Assembly: GCF_021869765.1 (NCBI RefSeq)
Contig: NZ_CP084580.1
Span: 2,170,001 to 2,234,000, forward strand
Direction: 5' to 3'
From: Chryseobacterium sp. MEBOG06
GTDB lineage: Bacteria > Bacteroidota > Bacteroidia > Flavobacteriales > Weeksellaceae
Length of the DNA: 64,000 nucleotides
This document shows, piece after piece, positions 18,065-26,110 of this stretch; within the stretch, counting starts at the first letter, position 1, and each line of letters begins with the position of its first letter. Made by a program: the position numbers and the translations under genes. The notes beneath the pieces were generated by a model. The model worked only from the letters and a program-made list of their open reading frames with translations, searched no databases and had not been told where the DNA came from.

Positions 18065-18163
18065 GATGCAGGTAGATTACTTGTCGGAATGCTTAGGGTT
18101 TTATGGGCCGGATTCCTGAGTTCAAATGTAAGCAGTTAATTTTTCTTTTTTCATGTGTTGTTT

Positions 18164-18196
18164 AAAATGGAATATAAAATATCAAAAATGGAATAT
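18164..18196 (+). promoter_or_regulatory. Putative AraC-family operator between araC gene and MFS gene
   Basis: AAAATGGAATAT occurs exactly at 18164-18175 and 18185-18196, 21 bp apart. It lies between the divergent regulator (start 18064) and the MFS transporter (start 18258), the typical position of an AraC dimer site. Confidence 0.7.
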
Positions 18197-18257
18197 CTTT
18201 TTTTGGAAGACTGTGCCTAACTTCGCAAACAGAAATTTAAATCAAAACACTGTTAAA

Positions 18258-19418
18258 ATGCACGATAGAGAATTATATAATGCGAAAATGCCTGCAGCCT
18301 GCTTTTTACTGTTCTTTGCTCACGGTCTTGTTTTTTCTTCATGGGCCAGCAGAATCCCTGTCATTAAAAACGCCCTTTCGATCAATGAGGCAGAGCTGGG
18401 AACTCTTTTACTTCTGATGCCGGTAGGTCAGCTTTCTACCATGGTACTTGCCGGAAAACTAATCAGCAGGTATGGAAGCAGCCAGGTCATTAAAAGCTGT
18501 TTTCTGTTCTATCCTGTTTCCCTTTTACTGATCGGAATTTCTCCTTCTTATTGGGTGCTGGGTGCTGTATTGTTTTTCTTTGGAGTTTCCGGAAATTTAT
18601 GCAATATAGCGATGAATACACAGGCAATTGAAATTGAAACGATGACCAAAAGAACGCTTTTGTCATCTTATCATGGAGCCTGGTGTTTTGCCGGTCTGGC
18701 CGGAGCTCTTGTGGGGCTCCTGATGATCAATATCAATGTGGATACCTTCTATCATTTTATCTTTATTTTTATTCTTGTTGCAGGTTTATGGCTCTATTGC
18801 AGGCAGCATTTAACCAATATCATTCACAAAGTTGAGCCCCAGACACAATCTATTTTTAAATCAGTGAATTCTACTTTGGTAGGGCTTGGAATTATAGGAT
18901 TTCTGAGTATGGCCATTGAAGGTGCGATGTTTGACTGGAGTGGAGTGTATTTTCAAACCATTGTAAAAGCCCCAGAAAAGCTTGTTATACTGGGATATAC
19001 AAGTTTTATTTTAATGATGACTTTAGGACGCTTTGTAGGAAATCGTGTGATTGAGAAATATGGTAAGAAGACGGTATTGCAGGGCTGTGGTATTCTGATG
19101 AGCAGCGGTCTGTTTCTAAGCATTTTCTTTCCGGAATTATGGGTGTGTGTCATCGCTTTCATGATTATCGGGCTTGGCGGTTCTCTGAGCGTGCCGTCTG
19201 TTTACAGTGCTGTAGGACAGGTGAGCACGGTAGCACCCAGTATTGCGCTGTCATTTGTGTCCAGTATTTCCTTTTTAGGATTTTTGATGGGACCTCCTCT
19301 CATTGGATATATTGCTGAAGGTTTTGATCTTAGATATTCGTATGGACTTTTTGCCTGCTTTGGAATCCTGCTAACGGTAATTGCCGGACAGATGAAAATA
19401 TTTAGAAATAAGGGTTAA
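18258..19418 (+). CDS. MFS transporter
   Basis: A 386-residue major-facilitator protein with about 12 hydrophobic segments, starting at MHDRELYN. A longer frame opening at 18153 would put the operator repeats inside the gene and is unlikely. The first half contains FSSWASRIPVIKNAL and the loop GKLISRYGSSQV, and the second half GNRVIEKYGKKTVLQG, the two symmetry-related motif-A loops. Overall it resembles the FucP/YbjJ-like group of sugar or drug transporters. The substrate is unknown. The divergent AraC gene and the shared direct-repeat site suggest substrate-induced expression. It lies in the inner membrane. Confidence 0.88.
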   Translation: MHDRELYNAKMPAACFLLFFAHGLVFSSWASRIPVIKNALSINEAELGTLLLLMPVGQLSTMVLAGKLISRYGSSQVIKSCFLFYPVSLLLIGISPSYWVLGAVLFFFGVSGNLCNIAMNTQAIEIETMTKRTLLSSYHGAWCFAGLAGALVGLLMININVDTFYHFIFIFILVAGLWLYCRQHLTNIIHKVEPQTQSIFKSVNSTLVGLGIIGFLSMAIEGAMFDWSGVYFQTIVKAPEKLVILGYTSFILMMTLGRFVGNRVIEKYGKKTVLQGCGILMSSGLFLSIFFPELWVCVIAFMIIGLGGSLSVPSVYSAVGQVSTVAPSIALSFVSSISFLGFLMGPPLIGYIAEGFDLRYSYGLFACFGILLTVIAGQMKIFRNKG

Positions 19419-19436
19419 TTCTTGTTTTAGAGCAAT

Positions 19437-19466
19437 TTTGACATTCACTTCATCAAGTTTGACATT
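19437..19466 (+). promoter_or_regulatory. Putative AraC-family operator, 21-bp period
   Basis: TTTGACATT occurs at 19437-19445 and 19458-19466, exactly 21 bp apart, about 75-105 bp before the AraC-family gene at 19543. The longer word AATTTTGACAT at 19434 recurs at 20411, before the HD-domain gene. Confidence 0.6.
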
Positions 19467-19542
19467 TTTTTGTTCGACACAGAGGCTTAATATTGTTTTC
19501 TTTACTCCTGAAAATCTTTATCTTTATTAAAACTTTTCTTCA

Positions 19543-20406
19543 ATGAAGCCGTTATCAAAAATTGTAACTGAACCCGCTGTAGAGCATTCCTTTTTTGTAA
19601 AGCAAGTGAAAGGAGACTGCCTGTGTACGGAACATTTTATAAGGCTGAGTTATAACCGGATTCTCATTGTAGAAAGTGGATGCGGATTGCTGATTGTAGA
19701 CGGACATTCCTTTGAAATATCCGGACATGAAGTTTTTTTATTGGCGAAAGGGCAGATTTATCAGTTCGAACAACAATCTGAAATCAATGGATATTGTATT
19801 TCTTTTGGAGACTGCTTCTGGGAAAAGACACCTTCCAGTGCCAGCAACTGTAAAGCGGTCCTTTTTAACAATGCATCGGCTAATCAGCGTTTGAATCCTA
19901 ATGATTTGGAATTGAATGAATTTTCATTCTTATGTAAAGCTTTAGTTGCAGATTTTGAATCCGATCAGTATACCAATCAGATTGATGTAATGGCAGCTTA
20001 TCTGAAAATTATTATGATTAAACTGGCCAACATTAAACTGGTGCAGGAAGATCTATTCGACAATCAGGATTACCTTATTTATCGTAAGTTTATGGAAATT
20101 CTGGGCAATCAGTATCATCTGTTCCACGCTGTGAATGATTATGCAGAGATGCTGAATATTACCCCCAGAAGACTCAGTGAATTGTGTAAACGCTGCAGCA
20201 ATAAAAGTGCAAAAGAAATTATTAACGGACAAATTACAGCAGAAGCTAAAAGACTGCTTCAGTTCAGTTCTTATTCTGTAAAAGAAATTGCTTATAAGCT
20301 TAATTTTAATACTTCAGAACAGTTCAGCCACTTTTTTAAGAAGAATACAAAGGCATCTCCTGTAAGCTATCGTAGTCATTTTATGAATATAGGTACTGGA
20401 GCCTGA
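19543..20406 (+). CDS. AraC-family transcriptional regulator
   Basis: A 287-residue regulator with an N-terminal cupin sensor (residues 1-160: ILIVESGCGLLIVDGHSFEISGHEVFLLAKGQIYQFE is the typical beta-barrel run) and the AraC double HTH at the C-terminus: YAEMLNITPRRLSELCKRCSN for the first and VKEIAYKLNFNTSEQFSHFFKK for the second, ending in SPVSYRSHF. It sits 86 bp upstream of the HD-domain gene on the same strand. Both share the word AATTTTGACAT in their upstream regions, which suggests self-control and control of the HD gene. The likely signal is a compound acted on by the HD hydrolase or the MFS pump beside it; this is inference. Confidence 0.9.
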   Translation: MKPLSKIVTEPAVEHSFFVKQVKGDCLCTEHFIRLSYNRILIVESGCGLLIVDGHSFEISGHEVFLLAKGQIYQFEQQSEINGYCISFGDCFWEKTPSSASNCKAVLFNNASANQRLNPNDLELNEFSFLCKALVADFESDQYTNQIDVMAAYLKIIMIKLANIKLVQEDLFDNQDYLIYRKFMEILGNQYHLFHAVNDYAEMLNITPRRLSELCKRCSNKSAKEIINGQITAEAKRLLQFSSYSVKEIAYKLNFNTSEQFSHFFKKNTKASPVSYRSHFMNIGTGA

Positions 20407-20410
20407 GTGA

Positions 20411-20443
20411 AATTTTGACATCTCATCCGTATGTATTGATATT
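20411..20443 (+). promoter_or_regulatory. Putative second site of the same AraC regulator
   Basis: AATTTTGACAT (20411-20421) is an exact copy of the word at 19434. A weaker partner, ATTGATATT, starts at 20435, 21 bp after the TTTGACATC at 20414. It lies about 50-80 bp before the HD-domain gene. Confidence 0.5.
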
Positions 20444-20491
20444 CTCCGGGGTATATAATCAGAATACCTTTGAATAAAATAATTTTGAGCT

Positions 20492-21142
20492 ATGTCAGTA
20501 AATCGTATGAAAGAAGTAGCCGGCATCCTGATTCCCGACAGTAAAATTGCCACAGAAGCTACGGAACTTCTGCTGGAACACGGAACCGAATTTATCTACA
20601 ACCATTCCCTGCGTGTTTTCCTGTTTTCATCTTTAAATGCACAACGTAAAAATATGAAACATGATTCTGAACTTCTGTATGTGGCTTCGGTATTCCATGA
20701 TCTTGGGCTTGTTTCTCATTACAGCAGTCCTGATCTGAGATTTGAAGTGGATGGAGCGAATGCCGCCCGTGACTTTTTAAAAGGGCATGGTATTGCACAG
20801 GATAAACTTCAGCTGGTATGGGATACTATTGCGCTGCATACCACCATAGGGATTGCCGAGCATAAAGAGAATGAAGTGGCATTGATGTATTCTGGTGTAG
20901 GATTGGACGTAATGGGAGAGGGATATGAACATCTGAGTACCGTACACAGAGAAGAAATAGTACAGGCTTTTCCAAGAAATGATTTTAAAAATAAGATCAT
21001 TCCGACCTTTTTTGGTGGTTTTGAACATAAAACCGAAACAACATTTGGAAACATAAAAGCAGATGTATGTGCCTTTATGATCCCGAATTTTGAAAGAAAA
21101 AACTTTTGCGACTGTATACTGCATTCCCCGTGGTCTGAATAA
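20492..21142 (+). CDS. HD-domain hydrolase, cyanamide-hydratase-like
   Basis: A 216-residue HD-superfamily metal-dependent hydrolase. The ligand set is visible: His38 in YNHSLRVF, the His69-Asp70 pair in VFHDLGL, and His116 in ALHTTIG. The order and spacing, plus the short length and lack of other domains, are most like the small HD proteins related to cyanamide hydratase (Ddi2/isocyanide-hydratase-like). These act on small organic molecules rather than nucleotides, but the substrate is unassigned. It is located in the cytosol. It follows the AraC gene at 19543, whose putative binding word is repeated before this gene, so it is probably induced by its substrate. Confidence 0.78.
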   Translation: MSVNRMKEVAGILIPDSKIATEATELLLEHGTEFIYNHSLRVFLFSSLNAQRKNMKHDSELLYVASVFHDLGLVSHYSSPDLRFEVDGANAARDFLKGHGIAQDKLQLVWDTIALHTTIGIAEHKENEVALMYSGVGLDVMGEGYEHLSTVHREEIVQAFPRNDFKNKIIPTFFGGFEHKTETTFGNIKADVCAFMIPNFERKNFCDCILHSPWSE

Positions 21143-21172
21143 AATGTAATCAAAGGTTATCTACTTTATAAC

Positions 21173-21212
21173 ACAAGAGACAGTCCCGATTCTGAGACAG
21201 TCTCTTGTTTTT
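21173..21212. terminator. Rho-independent terminator
   Basis: A 9-bp stem ACAAGAGAC / GTCTCTTGT with an 18-nt loop is followed by five T. It lies after the HD gene, before the convergent NTF2-like gene. Confidence 0.8.
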
Positions 21213-21259
21213 ACCTCTGAGTGCCGTGCTGAATATTTGCCCCGCAGAAACTAAATAAA

Positions 21260-21655
21260 TTACAGGGATATCCATTTTTCTATAAGGTGAAACCACAATG
21301 CTCTTTCCTCATCCAAAAGAAACACGGCTGATGACTTTCTCTTATTGATTATGCCATCAGTGATCTGAATCTCTGTGTAAGCTGCCAGTCCGTGGTATTC
21401 AGAAGTATTAATCTCTATGTTTTCAACCTGCACACTTCGGTCCTGAAATTTTCCAAATACTGTTGGTAACCATTCAGAAAGAATAGGTAAAGTGACGGTA
21501 TCTCCATTTCCATTGATCATTCTGAAATCCGGAGAAAATCCGGAGATTAGTTTTGTATAAAGACCGTCTTGGTTTTCAGATTTCCCCTGGAACCATTTTT
21601 CAATGTTCTTATGAAATTCTTTGATCTCTTTGATTATTTTTTCTGTGTTATTCAT
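21260..21655 (-). CDS. Small NTF2/SnoaL-like protein
   Basis: A 131-residue cytosolic protein without a signal peptide. The order of elements (N-terminal helix, then FHKNIEKWFQGK, SGFSPDFRMINGNG, SEWLPTVFGKF, and a final strand pair AVFLLDEERALWFHLIEKWISL) fits the cone-shaped NTF2-like fold shared by SnoaL and DUF4440 proteins. This fold binds small ligands or forms a catalytic pocket, and no specific activity can be read. It is the downstream gene of an apparent two-gene unit with the MFS exporter (53-bp gap). It could be a DUF4440-type protein. Confidence 0.65.
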   Translation of the reverse strand: MNNTEKIIKEIKEFHKNIEKWFQGKSENQDGLYTKLISGFSPDFRMINGNGDTVTLPILSEWLPTVFGKFQDRSVQVENIEINTSEYHGLAAYTEIQITDGIINKRKSSAVFLLDEERALWFHLIEKWISL

Positions 21656-21708
21656 AGAATTAAATTTATATTATTTTAGATTTTAAAATTGTTTAATATA
21701 TTGTTTCT

Positions 21709-23091
21709 TCAATCTTGCTGAATGTATTTTTTTAATCTGACTGTAGCGGCTATTCCTATAATCTGAAATCCCCCAATGCATGCAATGGCAATGGCAAATG
21801 ATTCAGGAAACCCTAGTAGTTCGATCATATTAAAAAATAGAGTACCAATTACAGCTCCTCCTGTTACACTGCCGATCTGTATACCAATACTGATCACACC
21901 GGAAGCCTGTCCTGCTTTATCTTTGGAAACCAATGCAATTGCTGTTCTCATCATAACGGGCATAATGGTCCCGTGGCCTAATCCTGCCGTAAATAGTGTA
22001 GCAGCCGTTAAAAAAGAAGGTTTTTGCTGAAAATAGAAAACCATTGCACTAAGGATAAAGCCAGTCATCAGTAAGCCCAGCCCTGTACATATCAATTTAT
22101 ATGGAGATAGCTTTAGCTTCGGCATGATCAATGGTCCCATAAAAAACGCGATTCCATACGGAATGATCGCCAGTCCTGCTTCCATGGAAGTCTTGTGAAG
22201 GAACTGCTGAAGGTAATAGGGATAACAGATAAACAGTCCGGCTGTAAAATTGTAAAAAAAGATGATCAGCAGGCTTAGTGAAAAAGGAGGATATCTTGAG
22301 AGGCTTGGATCAATGAGTACCGGACGCTTTTTTTTCAGCAGATAGGTTTCGTATTTCAAAAAAATAATTAGTAAAAACAATCCTGCAAAGATGATCCCGA
22401 ATATCCACCACGCCCATTGATATTTTTGTGCAAAAATCAAAGGACATATCACCATAAGGAGAGCAATAATTAATAATAAAGCACCACTGAAATCTATTCC
22501 TGACTTTTCTTCCCGGTCATTATTATCCATAGTGAAGTGGATTCCCAAAAGACAAATGATCGTTACAGGAACATTAACAAGAAATATGAGTTCCCATGAA
22601 ATACTTCCCCAATGTATACTGAGCAGCAATCCGCCAAACAGCTGTCCCACAACTGAAGCCAGCCCAAAAACCGAACTGAAAATACTTACTGCTTTTGGCT
22701 GCTCCTGACTGCTGAAAAGAACTTTTATAGACGCCAATACCTGAGGGGCCAGTAATGATGCGCCAACACCCTGAAAGAGCCTTGAGGCAATAAGCCACGT
22801 TATATCCGGTGAAAAAGCACAGGCAAGTGAAGCCAGCAGAAAAGTATATAATCCGAACATGAAAATTTTCTTTCGTCCGTAGAGATCTCCCAGTCTACCT
22901 CCGCAAACTACCAGCGCTGCATAGGTAAGACCATAGATAGCTACCACCAACTGCAGTTGATGATCACTGGCTTTAAAAGCATTTTTTATAGAAGGCAGTG
23001 CCATATTGACGATAAAATAATCCAGTGGGGAAAGAAATGCCCCTGCTACCAGAAAATGGAGTGCCTGCCACCGGCTGGGATATACGTTCAT
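21709..23091 (-). CDS. MFS drug exporter, DHA2 (14-TM) family
   Basis: A 460-residue transporter with about 14 hydrophobic segments and no ATPase, of the EmrB/QacA type (drug/H+ antiporter, DHA2). Features: an N-terminal GAFLSPLDYFIVNMALPSI segment with the D-x-x-I-V-N-x-A-L-P motif of the group, the motif-A loop GGRLGDLYGRKKIF, and the repeat GASLLAPQVLASIK in helix 5. It probably exports hydrophobic drugs. The gene is divergent from the AraC regulator at 23166 with a short shared intergenic region, so the regulator likely controls it. A gene for an NTF2-like protein follows. Confidence 0.9.
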   Translation of the reverse strand: MNVYPSRWQALHFLVAGAFLSPLDYFIVNMALPSIKNAFKASDHQLQLVVAIYGLTYAALVVCGGRLGDLYGRKKIFMFGLYTFLLASLACAFSPDITWLIASRLFQGVGASLLAPQVLASIKVLFSSQEQPKAVSIFSSVFGLASVVGQLFGGLLLSIHWGSISWELIFLVNVPVTIICLLGIHFTMDNNDREEKSGIDFSGALLLIIALLMVICPLIFAQKYQWAWWIFGIIFAGLFLLIIFLKYETYLLKKKRPVLIDPSLSRYPPFSLSLLIIFFYNFTAGLFICYPYYLQQFLHKTSMEAGLAIIPYGIAFFMGPLIMPKLKLSPYKLICTGLGLLMTGFILSAMVFYFQQKPSFLTAATLFTAGLGHGTIMPVMMRTAIALVSKDKAGQASGVISIGIQIGSVTGGAVIGTLFFNMIELLGFPESFAIAIACIGGFQIIGIAATVRLKKYIQQD

Positions 23092-23135
23092 AATTTTTTA
23101 TGCAAAATTAACCTCTTTGAGTTCTGTTAAAATTG

Positions 23136-23143
23136 TACTTTTG
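23136..23143 (+). promoter_or_regulatory. -7 box of the AraC gene at 23166
   Basis: TACTTTTG fits TAnnTTTG. A TTTG at 23116-23119 lies 16 bp upstream as a poor -33. The box overlaps an upstream ATG at 23133, so translation must start later, at 23166. Confidence 0.5.
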
Positions 23144-23165
23144 GAGGAAAAATAAGTGTGCATCA

Positions 23166-24014
23166 ATGGAAGGATTACATCTGGAAGAGATTGAAGTGAA
23201 AGAAATAAAGATGAAAGGCAGGGAGATGGTTTTTAAAACAAAGGCTTTTCTTTCATTTATCTATGTAGCAAAAGGGCAGGGCAGCCTTACCTATGATGAA
23301 CGGAATATTGATTTTGCCGAAGGAAAGTTTTTTATTATTCCCCAACATGAGTCATACCGTTTTGAAAGTGAAAATGCTGTTCTCATCGCTATACAATGTC
23401 CGATAGAATTTATTGACAGAATCCGTCTGGAGGCAGACCGTATTGAAAGTTGTGAAAATCTCTACAAACTGCAGTACATAAGCAATAATTATCACGCCAG
23501 AGCAGGCTGTGTATTTCGGAATGCAGATGATGAAAGCTTTGCAGGGACTCTGATAATACAGATTGCCAGAGAATTCAGTAACAAAGAGGAAGATTATCTT
23601 ATTATTCGGAACTGTATTTCAATTCTCCTGAATCTTATTGCCCGCAATATTATAAAAAGCGAAACTTCAGAATTACAGGAGAACAGAAAAGCATTCTCTA
23701 TTATGAAGATCATTACTTATATTCAGAAGCACATAAAAGACAGAGAGAAGACCGGAATTCAGACCATTGCAGATCATTTTGGAATTTCCGGGAATTATTT
23801 CGGAGAGTATTTTAAACAGCAAACCGGAGTTTCTTATCAGGATTACTTGCTGGATTACCGGTTAAAGCTGGTTGAAACCTATTTAAAATACAGCAGTGTA
23901 AGACTGAGTGAGATTGCCTATGAGCTCCAGTTCAGTGATGAAAGTCATCTCTCCAAAATTTTTAAAAAGTACAGAGGGGTAACTCCCGGACAATACAGGA
24001 AAAAGTTTAAATAG
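23166..24014 (+). CDS. AraC-family transcriptional regulator
   Basis: A 282-residue regulator starting at MEGLHLEEIE. The earlier ATG at 23133 falls in the promoter box and is rejected. The N-terminal ~160 residues form a cupin-type sensor with the run TYDERNIDFAEGKFFIIPQH. The C-terminal DNA-binding part has ADHFGISGNYFGEYFKQQTG and LSEIAYELQFSDESHLSKIFKKYRG, ending in TPGQYRKKFK. It is divergent from the DHA2 exporter. No exact 21-bp direct repeat was found in its short 74-bp intergenic region, unlike the other AraC loci here. A duplicated fragment of an AraC HTH lies directly downstream. Confidence 0.9.
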   Translation: MEGLHLEEIEVKEIKMKGREMVFKTKAFLSFIYVAKGQGSLTYDERNIDFAEGKFFIIPQHESYRFESENAVLIAIQCPIEFIDRIRLEADRIESCENLYKLQYISNNYHARAGCVFRNADDESFAGTLIIQIAREFSNKEEDYLIIRNCISILLNLIARNIIKSETSELQENRKAFSIMKIITYIQKHIKDREKTGIQTIADHFGISGNYFGEYFKQQTGVSYQDYLLDYRLKLVETYLKYSSVRLSEIAYELQFSDESHLSKIFKKYRGVTPGQYRKKFK

Positions 24015-24018
24015 CAGA

Positions 24019-24153
24019 ATGCCCTTCAGTGATAAAAGGGTACATAAAATTGCTGATGAGTTTAGGTTTGCTGATGAAAGCCATATCAGTAAATTTTTTA
24101 AAAGCCATAAAGGGAAAAGCCTTAAAACTTATAGGATGGCAGCAAGTTGTTGA
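24019..24153 (+). pseudogene. Truncated AraC helix-turn-helix fragment
   Basis: A frame of 44 codons from ATG 24019 to TGA 24151 encodes a peptide with IADEFRFADESHISKFFK-S-HKGKSLKTY. It matches the last helix-turn-helix of AraC proteins and is similar to the end of the upstream gene (IAYELQFSDESHLSKIFK-K-YRG-TPGQY). It is in a different frame from that gene and lacks the rest of the regulator. It is read as a decayed remnant of another AraC regulator or of a duplication, unless it is a short protein. Confidence 0.7.
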
Positions 24154-24173
24154 TTATTAATGTTTTTTTTAGT

Positions 24174-24407
24174 CTAAAAATCACTAAACACCTGAATGAT
24201 AGCTGCAATGAGTTCTTTTTCTACAGGATGATTAGAAGATGCGTCGGGTACAATTGCCCTTAGATTACCCTCATCATCTCGTTCGAAAACTACTTCACAG
24301 CCATTAATATCAACATAAAATTTGTAACCGTGAGAGAATGTTGCCAGTCGTACATTGAAAATCAGGTCCTTTCCTTTATAAGTTACGGGTAATTCAAATT
24401 CTTCCAT
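24174..24407 (-). CDS. Small conserved hypothetical protein
   Basis: A 77-residue acidic protein (MEEFELPVTYKGKDLIF..) with no signal, membrane segment or cysteine motif. It alternates short beta strands with a C-terminal helix (EKELIAAIIQVFSDF). It looks like a single-domain cytosolic protein of the small hypothetical type common in Chryseobacterium. It is alone on its strand between an AraC fragment and the RND operon. No function can be assigned. Confidence 0.55.
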   Translation of the reverse strand: MEEFELPVTYKGKDLIFNVRLATFSHGYKFYVDINGCEVVFERDDEGNLRAIVPDASSNHPVEKELIAAIIQVFSDF

Positions 24408-24579
24408 TGCGCTTTTAGTTGCTATTCATTTAAAATTAGGGATAAAGATCGGAAAAATTTAGCTGATATTATACATTGTTAGGTAACGGTAAAACTGAAA
24501 TATAATGTATTGTGTTCTTTTCCATGTGAATAGAATTTTGAAATCGTTTAATTAACGATGAGTATTGCCGCAAGCTGAT

Positions 24580-24619
24580 AAAAATAACGAAGCTCATCAA
24601 ATAAATGACAAGCTTCGTT
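24580..24619 (-). terminator. Terminator of the RND operon
   Basis: A 9-bp stem AACGAAGCT / AGCTTCGTT with an inner TCA/TGA pairing. Read on the minus strand, it ends in a T-rich run. It lies 22 bp downstream of the outer-membrane channel gene. Confidence 0.75.
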
Positions 24620-24640
24620 TGAAAAAAAATATGGGGCTTA

Positions 24641-26110
24641 TTATCTTTTATTAATATCGGGAACGGTAAGAGGATTCTGATCCCAGCCGCCACCCAGTGC
24701 TCTGTATACAGCAACACTAGCCTTAAGCTGATTTACTTTTTTCTCTACCAGTTCAAACTTAGACTCCAGGGCATCCCTTTGTGTCAGCAGAACTTCCATA
24801 TAATCGGCACGCGCATATTTGAACAAATCATTGGAAATGTCAATAGACTTTGTCAAAGCATTTACCTCTTTGGTTTTGATGTCTACGCTGTTTTCAAGAT
24901 TATGAATTTTAGACAACTGATTGGCAACTTCGATATAAGCTCCCAAAACCGTCTGTTCATAATGGTAAACCGCCTGGATCTGTTTGGCGTTGGCATTGTA
25001 ATACGCTGCTTTTATAGCTCTTCTGTTAATCAAAGGAGCGGTAAGCTCTCCTGCAAGAGAGAACAGGAAAGACTCCGGTTTAATAATATAAGTAGGATTA
25101 AATGCCTGTAAACCCACTCCCGCAGCAAGATCAAGAGAAGGATAGAACCTTGCCTTTGCAGCTTTAATATCCAGTTTTGTGGCTGCGAGTTCATATTCTG
25201 CCTGCTTGATGTCCGGTCGGTTTTCTAAAAGCTCGGATGGAATTCCGCCATATACGGTCTGAGGGATTACAGAATCAAAAGAATCTTTAGACCGCTCTAT
25301 AGGCTGGGGAAATCTTCCGACAAGATAATTGATCCTATTTTCTGCCTCTACAATTTTCTGCTGAATATCGTACTGCATTCCCTGTGTTTTCAGTACCTGG
25401 GCTTCAAATCTTTGTACAGCAAGTTCGTTGGAACGGGCATTCTTTTTTAATTCTTTTATGATTTCCAGGGCATCCTTCTGAATTTTGATATTCTGATTTA
25501 AAATAACCAGTTCATTATCCAGTGCCAGCAATTCATAATAGGAATCTGCGATTTCCGAGATAAGATGGGTAACCATAAAATTCTTTCCTTCAATACCCGC
25601 AAGGTATCTCTGTACCTGAGCCCTTGTAGCATTATGAAGCTTTCCCCAGATATCCGTTTCCCATTTGGCCTGTAGTCCGACTCCAAAATCAAACATGGGA
25701 TCTGGCATCTCTTTTCCGGGTTCTATCTCAGTATTAGCCTCCATTGCCCCAATATTGGTATAGCGGCTTACTTTATCCACACCTGCTCCGGCTTTCAGAC
25801 CCACGGAAGGAAGGTATTCCCCTTTGCGGGCATTGATTTCATTTTTAGACATTTCAATTTCCTGAAGCACAATGTTCAGTTCCTGATTGTTCTGGAGCGC
25901 CTGATTGATTAATGCCTGAAGATTCGGATCACTGAAATATTCATTCCACTTCAGTTTTCCGGTATTGGTTGTATCGTTTTCTGCCGAACCGTATTTCTCG
26001 GGAACGGTTTTATTTTCGGCACGTTGTTCTATAGCTATAGGTTTGCAGGCAGTAAGGCTTAACAAGACGACTGCCAGACCTGCATATTGGTATATTTTTC
26101 TTTTATTCAT
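24641..26110 (-). CDS. RND efflux outer-membrane lipoprotein channel (NodT/OprM type)
   Basis: A 489-residue outer-membrane factor of the TolC/OprM superfamily. Lipobox LTAC with acylated Cys22 follows the signal. The body has the two internal repeats of long helices and strands (with EIEMSKNEINARKGEYLPSVG and AATKLDIKAAKARFYPSLDLAAG) that build the trimeric channel-tunnel. It works with the RND pump and membrane-fusion protein encoded upstream. Its start codon overlaps the end of the RND gene by 8 bp, so the pair is translationally coupled. The role is drug or solvent efflux across the outer membrane; the substrate is unknown. Confidence 0.92.
   Translation of the reverse strand: MNKRKIYQYAGLAVVLLSLTACKPIAIEQRAENKTVPEKYGSAENDTTNTGKLKWNEYFSDPNLQALINQALQNNQELNIVLQEIEMSKNEINARKGEYLPSVGLKAGAGVDKVSRYTNIGAMEANTEIEPGKEMPDPMFDFGVGLQAKWETDIWGKLHNATRAQVQRYLAGIEGKNFMVTHLISEIADSYYELLALDNELVILNQNIKIQKDALEIIKELKKNARSNELAVQRFEAQVLKTQGMQYDIQQKIVEAENRINYLVGRFPQPIERSKDSFDSVIPQTVYGGIPSELLENRPDIKQAEYELAATKLDIKAAKARFYPSLDLAAGVGLQAFNPTYIIKPESFLFSLAGELTAPLINRRAIKAAYYNANAKQIQAVYHYEQTVLGAYIEVANQLSKIHNLENSVDIKTKEVNALTKSIDISNDLFKYARADYMEVLLTQRDALESKFELVEKKVNQLKASVAVYRALGGGWDQNPLTVPDINKR

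Noticed and set aside
18153..18257. Longer N-terminus for the MFS transporter at 18258
   Set aside because: It would put the direct repeats inside the coding region and adds a Trp/Asn-rich stretch with no family match.
23104..23134. AraC-type direct repeat (AAAATT twice) before the gene at 23166
   Set aside because: Spacing is 25 bp, not 21, and the word is only six AT-only bases.
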